From: Mucilaginibacter sp. SJ
Lineage (GTDB): Bacteria > Bacteroidota > Bacteroidia > Sphingobacteriales > Sphingobacteriaceae
Direction: 5' to 3'
Assembly (NCBI RefSeq): GCF_028993635.1
Contig: NZ_CP118631.1
Location: 3,720,001-3,784,000, forward strand
Length of the DNA: 64,000 bases
The notes beneath the pieces were generated by a model. The model saw only the letters and a program-made list of their open reading frames with translations, made no database searches and was not told the origin of the DNA. The position numbers and the translations under genes are program-made. Positions 26,121 through 34,850 of this stretch are shown piece by piece (position 1 is the stretch's first letter; every line of letters begins with the position of its first letter).

Positions 26121-27443
26121 TTATTTGATGTTAATGCTGTTTGTTATTTGTTTTAACATGATCTCGGCCTGCTTACTTTGGTATTGCGCGGCAAAGAATT
26201 TTGATTGCGCGTCAAGGTAATTGCGCTGTGCCTCCCTTACCTCAAGCGGGGTAATGTTACCTAACTTATATTTATCAAGCGTAATATCCAGGTTTTTTTT
26301 GTTAAGGTTTACATTGGCTTCTTCCAGTTTTACCAGGTCAAGGCCCGAAAGATATGCCACAAACAAGCTGTTGATCTGGCTTTCAATATCCAGTTTGGTT
26401 TGTTTGGCAGCAATGCCGGCATTGTCAATCTGGATCTTTGCATTCTTTTCGCGCCTGTTTTGGTTAAAGCCATTAAAAATGTTGATGCTTGCAGTGAGGC
26501 CGTAATTAAAGCCATGCACATTTTGCGACAAGGTAAACCCTGCCGGTGTTTTGCTGTTGGTAAAGGTATAGCCCGATGTTACCCCAACCTGCGGATACCG
26601 TGTAGCGCGCACCTGTTTAAGGTTGATCTCGGCAAGGCGCTGGTTTATTTGCGCCGATAGTATTGCCGGATTTTGCAGCTGCGCGTTGTTGAGCACATCA
26701 GCCAGCGCCAGTTTTTCATCAACTATAATAGTATCGGCTACAGAAAAATCGGTTTGCAGATCGCGGATCAGTAATTGGTTAAGCTGTATTTTAGCTGTCT
26801 TAAATTGCTGATACTGGATCACCAGGTTACCGGTATCCGTATTCAGGTTTACCTGGGCATTTAACACTTCCAATCGCGAAGCCCTTCCTACTGCAAACTT
26901 ATCATTGGCAATACGTAACTGTGTGCGGGAAATGTCAATAGCTCCTTTTAATGCCTTGATCTGTTCGTTCTGACTGATCAGATTATAATAGGTATCGATA
27001 ACGCCGGCCACTGTTCTTTGTATGGTATCCTGTAATTGCAGTACACCCAGTTTATCCATCTGTTTTAGCTGATCGTAATTTGCAAACATGGCAAAGCCAT
27101 CAAAAATTGTCCAGTTAAGGTTTACCCCATAATTGTTATTGGAGTTTTTGGCATTACGGATATTGTTAACCGTACCATCATTACGGGTTTGCTTAGTTGT
27201 TTGGCGGCTGTTATTGTCGTTAAAGTCGCCGGTAACCACAGGCAAGATCCCTGCATTACCAAGTGTAACATTATTTGACGCTATGGTTGAGTTGTTTTGC
27301 GACAACTTAATATTGTAGTTGTTTTTCAGCGCTATTTCAACCGCATCTTTTAAAGTAAGTAAGGGCGCATCCTGCTGGGCCAACGCAATGGTTGATATCA
27401 TTACAAAACAACAAACCAGGCAGGCTATTTTCTTGATCATCAT
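26121..27443 (-). CDS. TolC-family outer membrane efflux protein
   Basis: 440-residue outer-membrane factor with a signal peptide (MIKKIACLVCCFVMISTIALA). Two homologous halves of long coiled-coil helices and strands are visible, including LTLKDAVEIALKNNYNIKLSQNNSTIASNN at about 30-58 and, in the second half, AVGRASRLEVLNAQVNL and KLGNITPLEVREAQRNYLDA. It forms the exit duct of the adjacent RND pump. Six bases separate it from the pump gene. Confidence 0.93.
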   Translation of the reverse strand: MMIKKIACLVCCFVMISTIALAQQDAPLLTLKDAVEIALKNNYNIKLSQNNSTIASNNVTLGNAGILPVVTGDFNDNNSRQTTKQTRNDGTVNNIRNAKNSNNNYGVNLNWTIFDGFAMFANYDQLKQMDKLGVLQLQDTIQRTVAGVIDTYYNLISQNEQIKALKGAIDISRTQLRIANDKFAVGRASRLEVLNAQVNLNTDTGNLVIQYQQFKTAKIQLNQLLIRDLQTDFSVADTIIVDEKLALADVLNNAQLQNPAILSAQINQRLAEINLKQVRATRYPQVGVTSGYTFTNSKTPAGFTLSQNVHGFNYGLTASINIFNGFNQNRREKNAKIQIDNAGIAAKQTKLDIESQINSLFVAYLSGLDLVKLEEANVNLNKKNLDITLDKYKLGNITPLEVREAQRNYLDAQSKFFAAQYQSKQAEIMLKQITNSINIK

Positions 27444-27449
27444 ATTATG

Positions 27450-30400
27450 TTACAGGTTTTCGATCAGTTTAGGTTCTCGTTGGTGCGGGTGACGGGCAGC
27501 TTCGGCCATTTCAGCTTCTGCAGCCAGGTCCTCAGGGTCGTGGTCATGGTCTTTACGGGTTTTAGCAGCCAGCAGCAGGTACATCATCGGAATAATATAA
27601 AGCGTTAACACCAATGAAAACAGCATCCCCCCCATAATCACAATACCTAATGAAACACGGCTTTTTGCACCGGCGCCCAGCGCAAACGCAATAGGCACAG
27701 ACCCAAGCACCACGGCTAAGCTGGTCATTAATATTGGGCGTAAACGCGCCGTTGCCGCTTCAATAACTGCTTCGTATTTGGCTACGCCCTGTTCCATTCG
27801 TTGGTTTGCAAACTCCACGATTAAGATCCCGTTTTTAGTTACCAGCCCCACAAGGGTGATGATCCCGATCTCGCTGAAAATATTGAGGGTTTGATTAAAC
27901 AACCACAGCGATAAAAATGCCCCCGAAATAGCCAGCGGCACAGTGAGCATCACGATAAGCGGGTCCATAAAGCTTTCAAACTGGGCTGCCAGTACCAGGT
28001 AGATCAGCAGCAAGGCAAAGCCAAAAGCAAAAAGAATGTTCGACGAACCTTCGGCATAGTCACGTGAGGGGCCGCTTAGCGCGGTACTAAAAGTATCGTC
28101 AAGTAAGCTTTTGGAGATCCTGTCCATTTCCTTGATACCATCGCCTACGGTATAACCCGGGGCAAGACCGGCCGAAAGCGTTGCCGATTTATAACGGTTA
28201 AAATGGTAGATGGCCGGAGGCGTGGCGCCCTCGGATGTCTTAACTACGTTATCCAACTGCACCAAAGTCCCTTTTGAGCTGCGTACATAAATTGATTTCA
28301 GATCAAGCGGCTGATCGCGGTTAGCGCGGTCAACCTGTGCTATTACCTGGTATTGTTTACCATTTATCAGGAAGTAGTCGAGCCGGCCGGCACTATAATA
28401 TAGTTGCAGCGTTTGGGCAATATCATCAACCGAAACACCTAAGTCACGGGCGCGCGCACGGTCGGTAACCACGCGTAACTCGGGTTTAGTAAATTTCAGG
28501 TTAACATCCGTTCCCTGGAAAACCGGGCTTTTTGATACCTCGGCAAAAAACGTTGGCAGCACTTTACGGATCTTTTCAAAATCCTGGTTCTGGATAACAT
28601 ATTGCACCGGCAACGATGTTTTTGATCCGGAACCACCGCCGCTGATAGTTTGCTCCTGTACCACAATGGCACGGGCATCGGGCATTTTGCGTAGTTTACC
28701 ATTCAGCCAGTCGGCAAGTTCCTGCTGAGTGCGCACACGTTTATCAGGAGCAACCAGCCCTACCCTTCCAAAGCCTGTATTTGAAGCACCGCCGCCGCCA
28801 AATGATGGCGAAACAATTTCAAGGTTAACATTAGCCTCCGGAATTGAATCCGCAACCAGGTTAGACACCTTATCCATATACCGGGTCATGTACTCATAAG
28901 TTGCCCCCTCCGAACCGGTAACGCTGTAACGGAGCAAACTACGATCATCAAGCGGAGCAAGCTCTGACGGAATAACATTTACCAGGATCCCGATGATAAC
29001 GACAGATGCTGCCAGGATAACGAACGACACCCATTTGCGCTTCATAAACTTAATGAGCGATTCGGTATACGAGGTAGTCATGTTAATAAAAAACGGCTCC
29101 GTTTTTTCGTAAAACCTTGATTTTTTTTGGTTTTTACGGATCAGCTTTACGTTAAGCATCGGTGTTAATGAAAGGGAAACAAATGCCGATATTAACACCG
29201 CACCGGCTACCACCACCGCAAACTCGCGGAACAAACGGCCGGTGAAACCCTGTAAAAACACAATAGGTAAAAACACAGCCGCCAGCGTAACCGACGTGGA
29301 TACTACCGCGAAAAAAATCTCGGCCGAACCTTCAAAAGCCGCTTTACGGATAGCCATTCCAGCCTCTACCTTTTTATAAATATTTTCCGTTACTACGATA
29401 CCGTCATCCACCACCAGGCCCGTTGCCAGCACTATCCCTAAAAGGGTTAAGATATTGATAGAAAACCCGAAGATGTACATGATAAAGAAAGCACCGATCA
29501 ATGATACCGGGATATCTATCAGCGGGCGGAAAGCTATCAGCCAATCGCGGAAGAAAAGGTAGATGATAATTACCACCAGTATAAAGGCCACGATCAGCGT
29601 TTCCTGCACCTCAGATATCGACTGGTTAATGAACCTTGTATTATCCAAAGCCACTTTTACCGAAATATCGGGTGGAAGGTCTTTTTTGATCTGTTCTAAA
29701 CGGGTATAAAAATCCTTGGCTATCTGTACATAATTAGCCCCCGGCTGTGGTACCAGGGCCAGGCCAACCATCGGCACCCCCGATTCTTTAAATATGGTTT
29801 CCTCGTTTGCCGAGCCCAGCACAGCATAACCAATATCGCTCAGCCTGATCACCCTGCTGCTGTCGGCACGGATAATGAGGTTGTTAAAATCCTTTTCAGT
29901 TGCCAGTTTACCTAAGGCCCTGATGGTAACTTCGGTATTATTACCTTCAATTTTACCGGCAGGCAGCTCTACGTTTTCTTTAGCTAAAGCCGCACCGATG
30001 TCGGTAGCTGTAACGCCAAGTGCCGAAAGCTTGTTAGGGTCTATCCACAGGCGCATGGCATACTGGCGCTGTCCCTGTACGTTAATGGTACTTACACCGG
30101 GGATGGTTTGCAACCCTTCCAGCAGCACATTTTCCGCATAATCATCCAGCTGGTTGATGTTACGGGTGTCACTGCTCACGGTAAGGGTAATGATCTGGTC
30201 GGCGCTGGCATCGGCCTTGGTTACTACCGGCGGGGCGTTAATATCCTGCGGCAGCTGGCGCTGGGCCTGGCCCACTTTATCACGCACGTCATTTGCAGCG
30301 GTTTCCAGGTCGGCATCAAGGTCAAACTCAACGGTGATGTTGCTTTGACCAACCGAACTGGTTGACGATATGTTGCGGATGCCCGGAACACCATTAATGG

Positions 30401-30608
30401 ATTTTTCGAGCGGCTCCGTGATCTGCGATTCAATTACATCGGCATTGGCACCGGAGTAACTGGTTGATACCGAAATAATGGGTGGGTCGACCGAAGGAAA
30501 ATCCCTCACGCCCAAAAACTTATAGCCGATAATACCAAATACAACAATAACCACAGACATTACTGTTGCCAATACCGGCCGCTTAATACTTACTGAGGAT
30601 AAACTCAT
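27450..30608 (-). CDS. RND efflux transporter permease (HAE1 type)
   Basis: 1052-residue inner-membrane drug pump driven by protons. Family marks are the start LSSVSIKRPVLATVMSVVIVVFGIIG, the proton-relay aspartates in GLVVDDGIVVTENIYK (TM4, near 405), a central porter and docking domain with GGGGSGSKT-like linker, and the second half beginning near TESLIKFMKRKWVSFVIL, with the matching GLVTKNGILIVEFANQ in TM10. The C-terminus ends in a charged tail. Substrate is unknown. Confidence 0.97.
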   Translation of the reverse strand: MSLSSVSIKRPVLATVMSVVIVVFGIIGYKFLGVRDFPSVDPPIISVSTSYSGANADVIESQITEPLEKSINGVPGIRNISSTSSVGQSNITVEFDLDADLETAANDVRDKVGQAQRQLPQDINAPPVVTKADASADQIITLTVSSDTRNINQLDDYAENVLLEGLQTIPGVSTINVQGQRQYAMRLWIDPNKLSALGVTATDIGAALAKENVELPAGKIEGNNTEVTIRALGKLATEKDFNNLIIRADSSRVIRLSDIGYAVLGSANEETIFKESGVPMVGLALVPQPGANYVQIAKDFYTRLEQIKKDLPPDISVKVALDNTRFINQSISEVQETLIVAFILVVIIIYLFFRDWLIAFRPLIDIPVSLIGAFFIMYIFGFSINILTLLGIVLATGLVVDDGIVVTENIYKKVEAGMAIRKAAFEGSAEIFFAVVSTSVTLAAVFLPIVFLQGFTGRLFREFAVVVAGAVLISAFVSLSLTPMLNVKLIRKNQKKSRFYEKTEPFFINMTTSYTESLIKFMKRKWVSFVILAASVVIIGILVNVIPSELAPLDDRSLLRYSVTGSEGATYEYMTRYMDKVSNLVADSIPEANVNLEIVSPSFGGGGASNTGFGRVGLVAPDKRVRTQQELADWLNGKLRKMPDARAIVVQEQTISGGGSGSKTSLPVQYVIQNQDFEKIRKVLPTFFAEVSKSPVFQGTDVNLKFTKPELRVVTDRARARDLGVSVDDIAQTLQLYYSAGRLDYFLINGKQYQVIAQVDRANRDQPLDLKSIYVRSSKGTLVQLDNVVKTSEGATPPAIYHFNRYKSATLSAGLAPGYTVGDGIKEMDRISKSLLDDTFSTALSGPSRDYAEGSSNILFAFGFALLLIYLVLAAQFESFMDPLIVMLTVPLAISGAFLSLWLFNQTLNIFSEIGIITLVGLVTKNGILIVEFANQRMEQGVAKYEAVIEAATARLRPILMTSLAVVLGSVPIAFALGAGAKSRVSLGIVIMGGMLFSLVLTLYIIPMMYLLLAAKTRKDHDHDPEDLAAEAEMAEAARHPHQREPKLIENL

Positions 30609-30614
30609 ATTGGT

Positions 30615-31697
30615 TTATTTAATAACTTTTAAAATTTTCAAAGGCACTTTTGGCCGCATTTGGATCAGGCCCGATACTACCACACTGTCGCCAGGCTTTA
30701 AGCCTTCAATAACCTGGATCTTTGTATCGGTTCGCAGATCTGTTTTTACCGGTTTTGACATGGCTTTACCATTGTGGTAGATCCAAACCAGGCTGCTTTT
30801 CAAATCGGGAATAACCGCCTCTGTTGGCAGCAAAATGGTTTTAGGAATTTGATCAAGCGTTAAATTGATCTTGGCAAAGCTGCCCGCGGTAAGTATTCCT
30901 TTAGGGTTAGGTGCCTTAGCGCGCACAGTAATAGTGCGTGAGCTTGCATCAATTGAAGGGTCAATGGCATATACCGTACCCACAAAACTCTCCATCGAGC
31001 TTTCTGTCTTGAACCTGATCTTACTGCCGGGGCCAAGTATAGAAAGGTACCTTTCAGGCACAGCAAAAGTTACTTTTGCCGGATCGATATTAACCAGATC
31101 GGCAATAGGCGATGATGGCGAGAGGTAACTGCCCGGGCTCACATTCCGTAAACCGATAGTCCCCGAAAAGGGCGCACGGATCTCGGTACGGGCAATCTGC
31201 GCCTTAATTACATTTGCGGCAGCTTTTAACGAATTTAATGATGTTAATGAAGTATCGTATTCCTCCTGGCTTATGGCTTCTTTTTGAAGCAACTGGCGGT
31301 TACGGCTTTCCTGTTGCTTTGCCAATGCCACCTGGTACTGGTTTTGCTGCAACGATGCTTCCAGGTCCTGGTTGTACACTTTAACCAGCAACTGGCCCTT
31401 TGTTACTTTAGTACCTTCATTAAAGTAGATCCCGGTAATATTACCTGCTGTTTGGCTTATCAGGCTTACCTTTTCATTGGCATCAATGGTGCCGGTAATA
31501 TCAATAATGTTGTTTACGGCGGTATCTTTAACTATCATTACTTTAACCCCTACCGCGCCGCCGCCTTTTTTCTTATCGCCCTTGCCCGAAGCCATAGCCG
31601 CGGCCGATTTCTTTGCCCCTTCGCTAAAAAATTTATTGTAAATTAAATAGGCAACCAGCAGGGCCAGCGCCGTGTAAATAATATATTTCGTTTTCAT
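30615..31697 (-). CDS. RND efflux periplasmic adaptor (membrane fusion protein)
   Basis: 360 residues. The N-terminal membrane anchor is YIIYTALALLVAYLIYNKFF. A Lys/Gly-rich spacer GKGDKKKGGGAVGVKVMIV precedes the barrel-sandwich domain (VKDTAVNNIIDITGTIDANEKVSLISQTAGNITGIYFNEGTKVTKGQLL), then a short helical hairpin (about 115-160), a beta-barrel domain and the membrane-proximal domain. It links the RND pump to the TolC-like duct. The gene lies between MarR and the pump with 6-7 base gaps. Confidence 0.95.
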   Translation of the reverse strand: MKTKYIIYTALALLVAYLIYNKFFSEGAKKSAAAMASGKGDKKKGGGAVGVKVMIVKDTAVNNIIDITGTIDANEKVSLISQTAGNITGIYFNEGTKVTKGQLLVKVYNQDLEASLQQNQYQVALAKQQESRNRQLLQKEAISQEEYDTSLTSLNSLKAAANVIKAQIARTEIRAPFSGTIGLRNVSPGSYLSPSSPIADLVNIDPAKVTFAVPERYLSILGPGSKIRFKTESSMESFVGTVYAIDPSIDASSRTITVRAKAPNPKGILTAGSFAKINLTLDQIPKTILLPTEAVIPDLKSSLVWIYHNGKAMSKPVKTDLRTDTKIQVIEGLKPGDSVVVSGLIQMRPKVPLKILKVIK

Positions 31698-31704
31698 ACT
31701 TTGT

Positions 31705-32172
31705 TTAATCCGTGTGTGATTTAGCTTGTAGGGTTGTTTCGGGTGATACCAATGGTTTTAAATTTTTATGCATGCGGGTAAGTACGCTTTCAAATACCTG
31801 CATATCGGCTTCGGATATGCCTTCGGTAATATCCGCGTTGATGGCTTCAAATGTTTCGATGATCTGCGGAACGGCCAATTTTGCCTTATCGGTAACGCGG
31901 AGCAATTGCTGCCGCCTGTCGTTCGGGTTGTTTTCGCGGTAAACAAAGCCTTTTGCGGTAAGCAGGTTAATGATGCTTACCATGGCCGATTTATCCTTGC
32001 CCAGCAGGTTTGCCAGCGCGTTTTGGGTAAGTTGCCCGTCATGAAAGTAAATGAGCGAAAGTATATAATGGTACCGGGTAACATCCAGGTGAATGGTATG
32101 CTTTACCAGTACATTCAGATACAGTTTACCTAAGCGTATCAGCTTGCGCGAAATAGGTTCAATCAGTTCCAT
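31705..32172 (-). CDS. MarR-family repressor, first gene of the efflux operon
   Basis: 155-residue MarR-type winged-helix protein. The HTH core is DGQLTQNALANLLGKDKSAMVSIINLLTAKGFV (about 53-86), and the wing ends at NPNDRRQQLLRVTDKA. N- and C-terminal helices give dimerisation. It is the first gene of the minus-strand run marR-adaptor-RND-tolC and probably represses it in response to a pump substrate. The upstream region is shared with the divergent M61 gene. Confidence 0.93.
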   Translation of the reverse strand: MELIEPISRKLIRLGKLYLNVLVKHTIHLDVTRYHYILSLIYFHDGQLTQNALANLLGKDKSAMVSIINLLTAKGFVYRENNPNDRRQQLLRVTDKAKLAVPQIIETFEAINADITEGISEADMQVFESVLTRMHKNLKPLVSPETTLQAKSHTD

Positions 32173-32307
32173 TTACTTAAAAATCGATGTAAAACTAATA
32201 GCATAATATCAACAATAGTTGCATGTATCAACCATTTTACAACGGTGTTTAGGGCGCTGTAAGGCCACATACATAACTGATTATATAATATTTTATAAAT
32301 TGCGACC

Positions 32308-34110
32308 ATGAAACTGACCAACCTACGCACGCTATTTTTTTTAACGCTTTTTATTATGAGTACTACCATCAGCGAGGCCGCCGCCAACGCTCAGATTACC
32401 TACAATGTTTCGTTTCCTGAAGCCCAGGCCCATTATGCTGATATTGAAATGCATATTACCGGCCTTCAGCAAAACACCCTTGAGCTCAAAATGCCGGTAT
32501 GGACACCGGGCTCATACCTGGTGCGCGAGTTCGCAAAAAACATCGAATCATTAACTGCTGAAGCTAACGGCAAACCCGTTGCAGCACCCAAAATCAATAA
32601 GAATACCTGGCAAATTGTTACAAAAGGAATTTCGTCGGTAACGGTAAAATACAGGGTTTATGCTTTTGAATTTTCAGTACGCACCAGTTTTATAGATGCC
32701 TCACATGGCTTCCTTTCAACCACCGGCATCTTTGTTTACCCGGCCAATATGCAGCATTCACCCGCTGTTATCCACATCAAACCATATAAAAACTGGGATA
32801 AAGTTTCAACCAGTTTGGAAATGGTAAATAACGATCCGTTTACCCGTTTATCACCCAATTTTGATGTCCTGTTCGATTCGCCTATTGAAGTGGGCAACCA
32901 GGATGTTTTTGGCTTTGACGCATCAGGCGTTCATTATGAAATTTGCATGTATGGCGGCGGCAATTACGATAAGGAAAAATTAAAAGCCGATATCCACAAA
33001 ATTGTGGACCAGGAAGCGGCCGTTTTTGGCGAAAACCCCAATAAGCGTTATGTATTCATTGTGCACAACCGCTTAAGGAACGGCGGAGGTTTGGAGCACT
33101 TAAGCTCAACTGTATTAGGGGCATCGCGCGATAGCTATGCTAATGATAAAGGCTACCAAAGCTTTTTGGGCCTGGTGGCCCATGAGCATTTCCATTTGTG
33201 GAATGTAAAGCGCCTGCGCCCTGTTGTGTTAGGCCCTTTTGATTATGACAATGAAAACTATACCACCAATTTGTGGATAGCCGAAGGTTTTACCGAGTAC
33301 TACCAGGGTATCATTGTACGCCGTACGCAGCTGTTCCCGGTTCAGAATTATTTTGATGTTTTGGAGGGCGAGTTCAATGTGCTTGAAAACCTGCCCGGAA
33401 AGAATGTACAAACCCTTGCCGAATCAAGCTTTGATGCCTGGATCAAGGCTTACCGCCCTAACGAAAACTCTAACAATACCACGATATCATACTACAACAA
33501 AGGGGCAATCATTGGTATGATGCTCGATCTGGAGATCATCAACGACAGCAAAGGCAAATACTCGTTAGATGATGCCATGAAGTACATGTACACCCAGTAT
33601 TATAAAATCAAAAAGCGCGGTTACACCGATGCTGAGTTTAAAGCTGCCTTTGAAAAATTTGCAGGTAAAAAACTTGATGATTTTTATGCCAGATACATCA
33701 ACGGCCTAACCCCTATCGATTATAATAAATACTTAGGTTATGCCGGTTATAAAGCAGAGGATGAACTGGCCGATAAAAACGATGCTGCTTTAGGTATCAC
33801 TACTACTACAACCGCAGCTAAAAAAATTATTGTTACGAGCGTGCAACGTGGTACTGCCGCTTATATCGATGGCATTAACGTAAACGACGAAATCACCGCT
33901 ATTGACGGAACGCCGGTTACTGATGCTGCAACTATGATTAATGGTAAAAATCCCGGCGATAAAATTGAAGTTACTGTAACCCGCGACGGGCAAGCTATGA
34001 CCTTACCGGTTACCCTGCTGAAAAGCAACCGCGTTAAATACAATATTGTTACCCTTGATAGCCCAACCGAACAGCAAATGGTTGTGAGGAGGAAGTGGTT
34101 AAGTATATAA
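32308..34110 (+). CDS. M61-family peptidase with C-terminal PDZ domain
   Basis: 600 residues with a signal peptide (about 1-30, ending AAANAQ). The peptidase M61 catalytic domain has the zinc motif HEHFHLW near 295-300 and the third ligand Glu in WIAEGFTEYYQG near 323. A PDZ domain occupies about 505-580 (GITTTTTAAKKIIVTSVQRGTAAYIDGINVNDEITAIDGTPVTDA). The family cleaves N-terminal glycine or alanine peptides in the periplasm. The gene is followed by a hairpin terminator carrying an IS-like sequence. Confidence 0.92.
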   Translation: MKLTNLRTLFFLTLFIMSTTISEAAANAQITYNVSFPEAQAHYADIEMHITGLQQNTLELKMPVWTPGSYLVREFAKNIESLTAEANGKPVAAPKINKNTWQIVTKGISSVTVKYRVYAFEFSVRTSFIDASHGFLSTTGIFVYPANMQHSPAVIHIKPYKNWDKVSTSLEMVNNDPFTRLSPNFDVLFDSPIEVGNQDVFGFDASGVHYEICMYGGGNYDKEKLKADIHKIVDQEAAVFGENPNKRYVFIVHNRLRNGGGLEHLSSTVLGASRDSYANDKGYQSFLGLVAHEHFHLWNVKRLRPVVLGPFDYDNENYTTNLWIAEGFTEYYQGIIVRRTQLFPVQNYFDVLEGEFNVLENLPGKNVQTLAESSFDAWIKAYRPNENSNNTTISYYNKGAIIGMMLDLEIINDSKGKYSLDDAMKYMYTQYYKIKKRGYTDAEFKAAFEKFAGKKLDDFYARYINGLTPIDYNKYLGYAGYKAEDELADKNDAALGITTTTTAAKKIIVTSVQRGTAAYIDGINVNDEITAIDGTPVTDAATMINGKNPGDKIEVTVTRDGQAMTLPVTLLKSNRVKYNIVTLDSPTEQQMVVRRKWLSI

Positions 34111-34124
34111 CATTGCTTTTTTAT

Positions 34125-34200
34125 AAAGAAGGCCGGCTGAGCTGAAGTGCCCCCGAAAAGTTAGACACTATTTTGGGGGCAGTGTAAGCTGGCCTTCTTT
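34125..34200 (+). terminator. M61 gene terminator with IS3-like sequence in its loop
   Basis: AAAGAAGGCCGGCT (34125-34138) pairs with AGCTGGCCTTCTTT (34187-34200), followed by a T-rich stretch. The loop contains TGCCCCCGAAAAGTTAGACA and the inverted TTTTGGGGGCA, similar to IS3-family ends. Confidence 0.7.
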
Positions 34201-34234
34201 GTTTAATGTTGGCGCCAATTAAATATTTATTAAT

Positions 34235-34242
34235 TAAATTTG
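34235..34242 (+). promoter_or_regulatory. -7 box before the antitoxin gene
   Basis: TAAATTTG fits TAnnTTTG and ends three bases before the ATG, so the transcript could be almost leaderless. Confidence 0.45.
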
Positions 34243-34245
34243 TAT

Positions 34246-34452
34246 ATGGAAACATTCATTGTACATCCTGAAAACAAAGAACAATCAGCCGCTGTCAAAG
34301 CTTTTTTAAAGGCACTCAAGATCAATTTTGAGAAGCATGAAACGGGTTTATACAATACCGAATTTGTTGAACAGGTGTTAGCGGGTGAAACAGCACGAAA
34401 AGCTGGTAAAAAAGGCGTTAGGGTAAACCTGAGCCACTCAAATATAAGCTAA
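34246..34452 (+). CDS. DUF2683-like antitoxin
   Basis: 68 residues: METFIVHPENKEQSAAVKAF is typical of the DUF2683 antitoxin-like family of Bacteroidota, which normally precede YoeB/Txe toxins. The C-terminus (AGKKGVRVNLSHSNIS) overlaps the start of a toxin fragment in another frame. The final part is probably altered by the deletion that broke the toxin. Without a partner it may only be an orphan regulator of its own promoter. Confidence 0.8.
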   Translation: METFIVHPENKEQSAAVKAFLKALKINFEKHETGLYNTEFVEQVLAGETARKAGKKGVRVNLSHSNIS

Positions 34453-34553
34453 CTGGAGAGTGGTCAAGGCGCATAAACTCCGAACATCGTATTATCTATG
34501 ATGTGGTTGATGAAACCATTAATGTTTACTCTTTACGAGGGCATTATGAATGA
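34422..34553 (+). pseudogene. C-terminal fragment of a YoeB/Txe toxin
   Basis: A frame preceded by a stop (34419-34421) gives 43 residues: GKPEPLKYKLTGEWSRR then INSEHRIIYDV and YSLRGHYE. This matches the C-terminal half of YoeB/Txe mRNA interferases, including the catalytic-type R and the final His-Tyr. The N-terminal half (about 40 residues) and any start codon are missing. It overlaps the end of the antitoxin gene by 31 bases, suggesting one deletion fused the two genes. Confidence 0.85.
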
Positions 34554-34850
34554 TAACATCAATGAAACCGCGAAAAAGTTGGTCTTTTTTGTTAACCAAC
34601 CCAATTGTCATCGTGAACCATGACGTAATTAAAATGGGTGTCATGCTGAGCCCGTCGAAGCATGGTGGGTGGGGCCTCTGCGCGCGTCCTTCGACAGGCT
34701 CAGGATGACAGGCCCTCTACATGTATCATTAAATCTTTAAAGTCCCACGGATTTAAACACACAGCATGACGGTGAAAGGTTAGCATTTTAGAATATCCCC
34801 GTCAACAAAAAAATCAAAATATTAAAGCATAAATTATATTTTTATAGCTT
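34554..34850. other. gene-free interval with a dispersed repeat
   Basis: Holds one copy of the TCGAAG/CTTCGA palindrome (34635-34717). The remainder is AT-rich, with no gene. The APC transporter's promoter must lie in the last 60 bases. Confidence 0.5.
34635..34717. repeat. TCGAAG/CTTCGA palindromic dispersed repeat, copy 3
   Basis: GTCATGCTGAGCCCGTCGAA, GGGCCTCTGCGCGCG and CCTTCGACAGGCTCAGGATG. It is in the opposite orientation to copies 1 and 2. Confidence 0.88.

Noticed and set aside
34246..34553. functional YoeB toxin-antitoxin system
   Set aside because: The toxin frame has a stop at 34419 and lacks its first half, so the locus is counted as broken.
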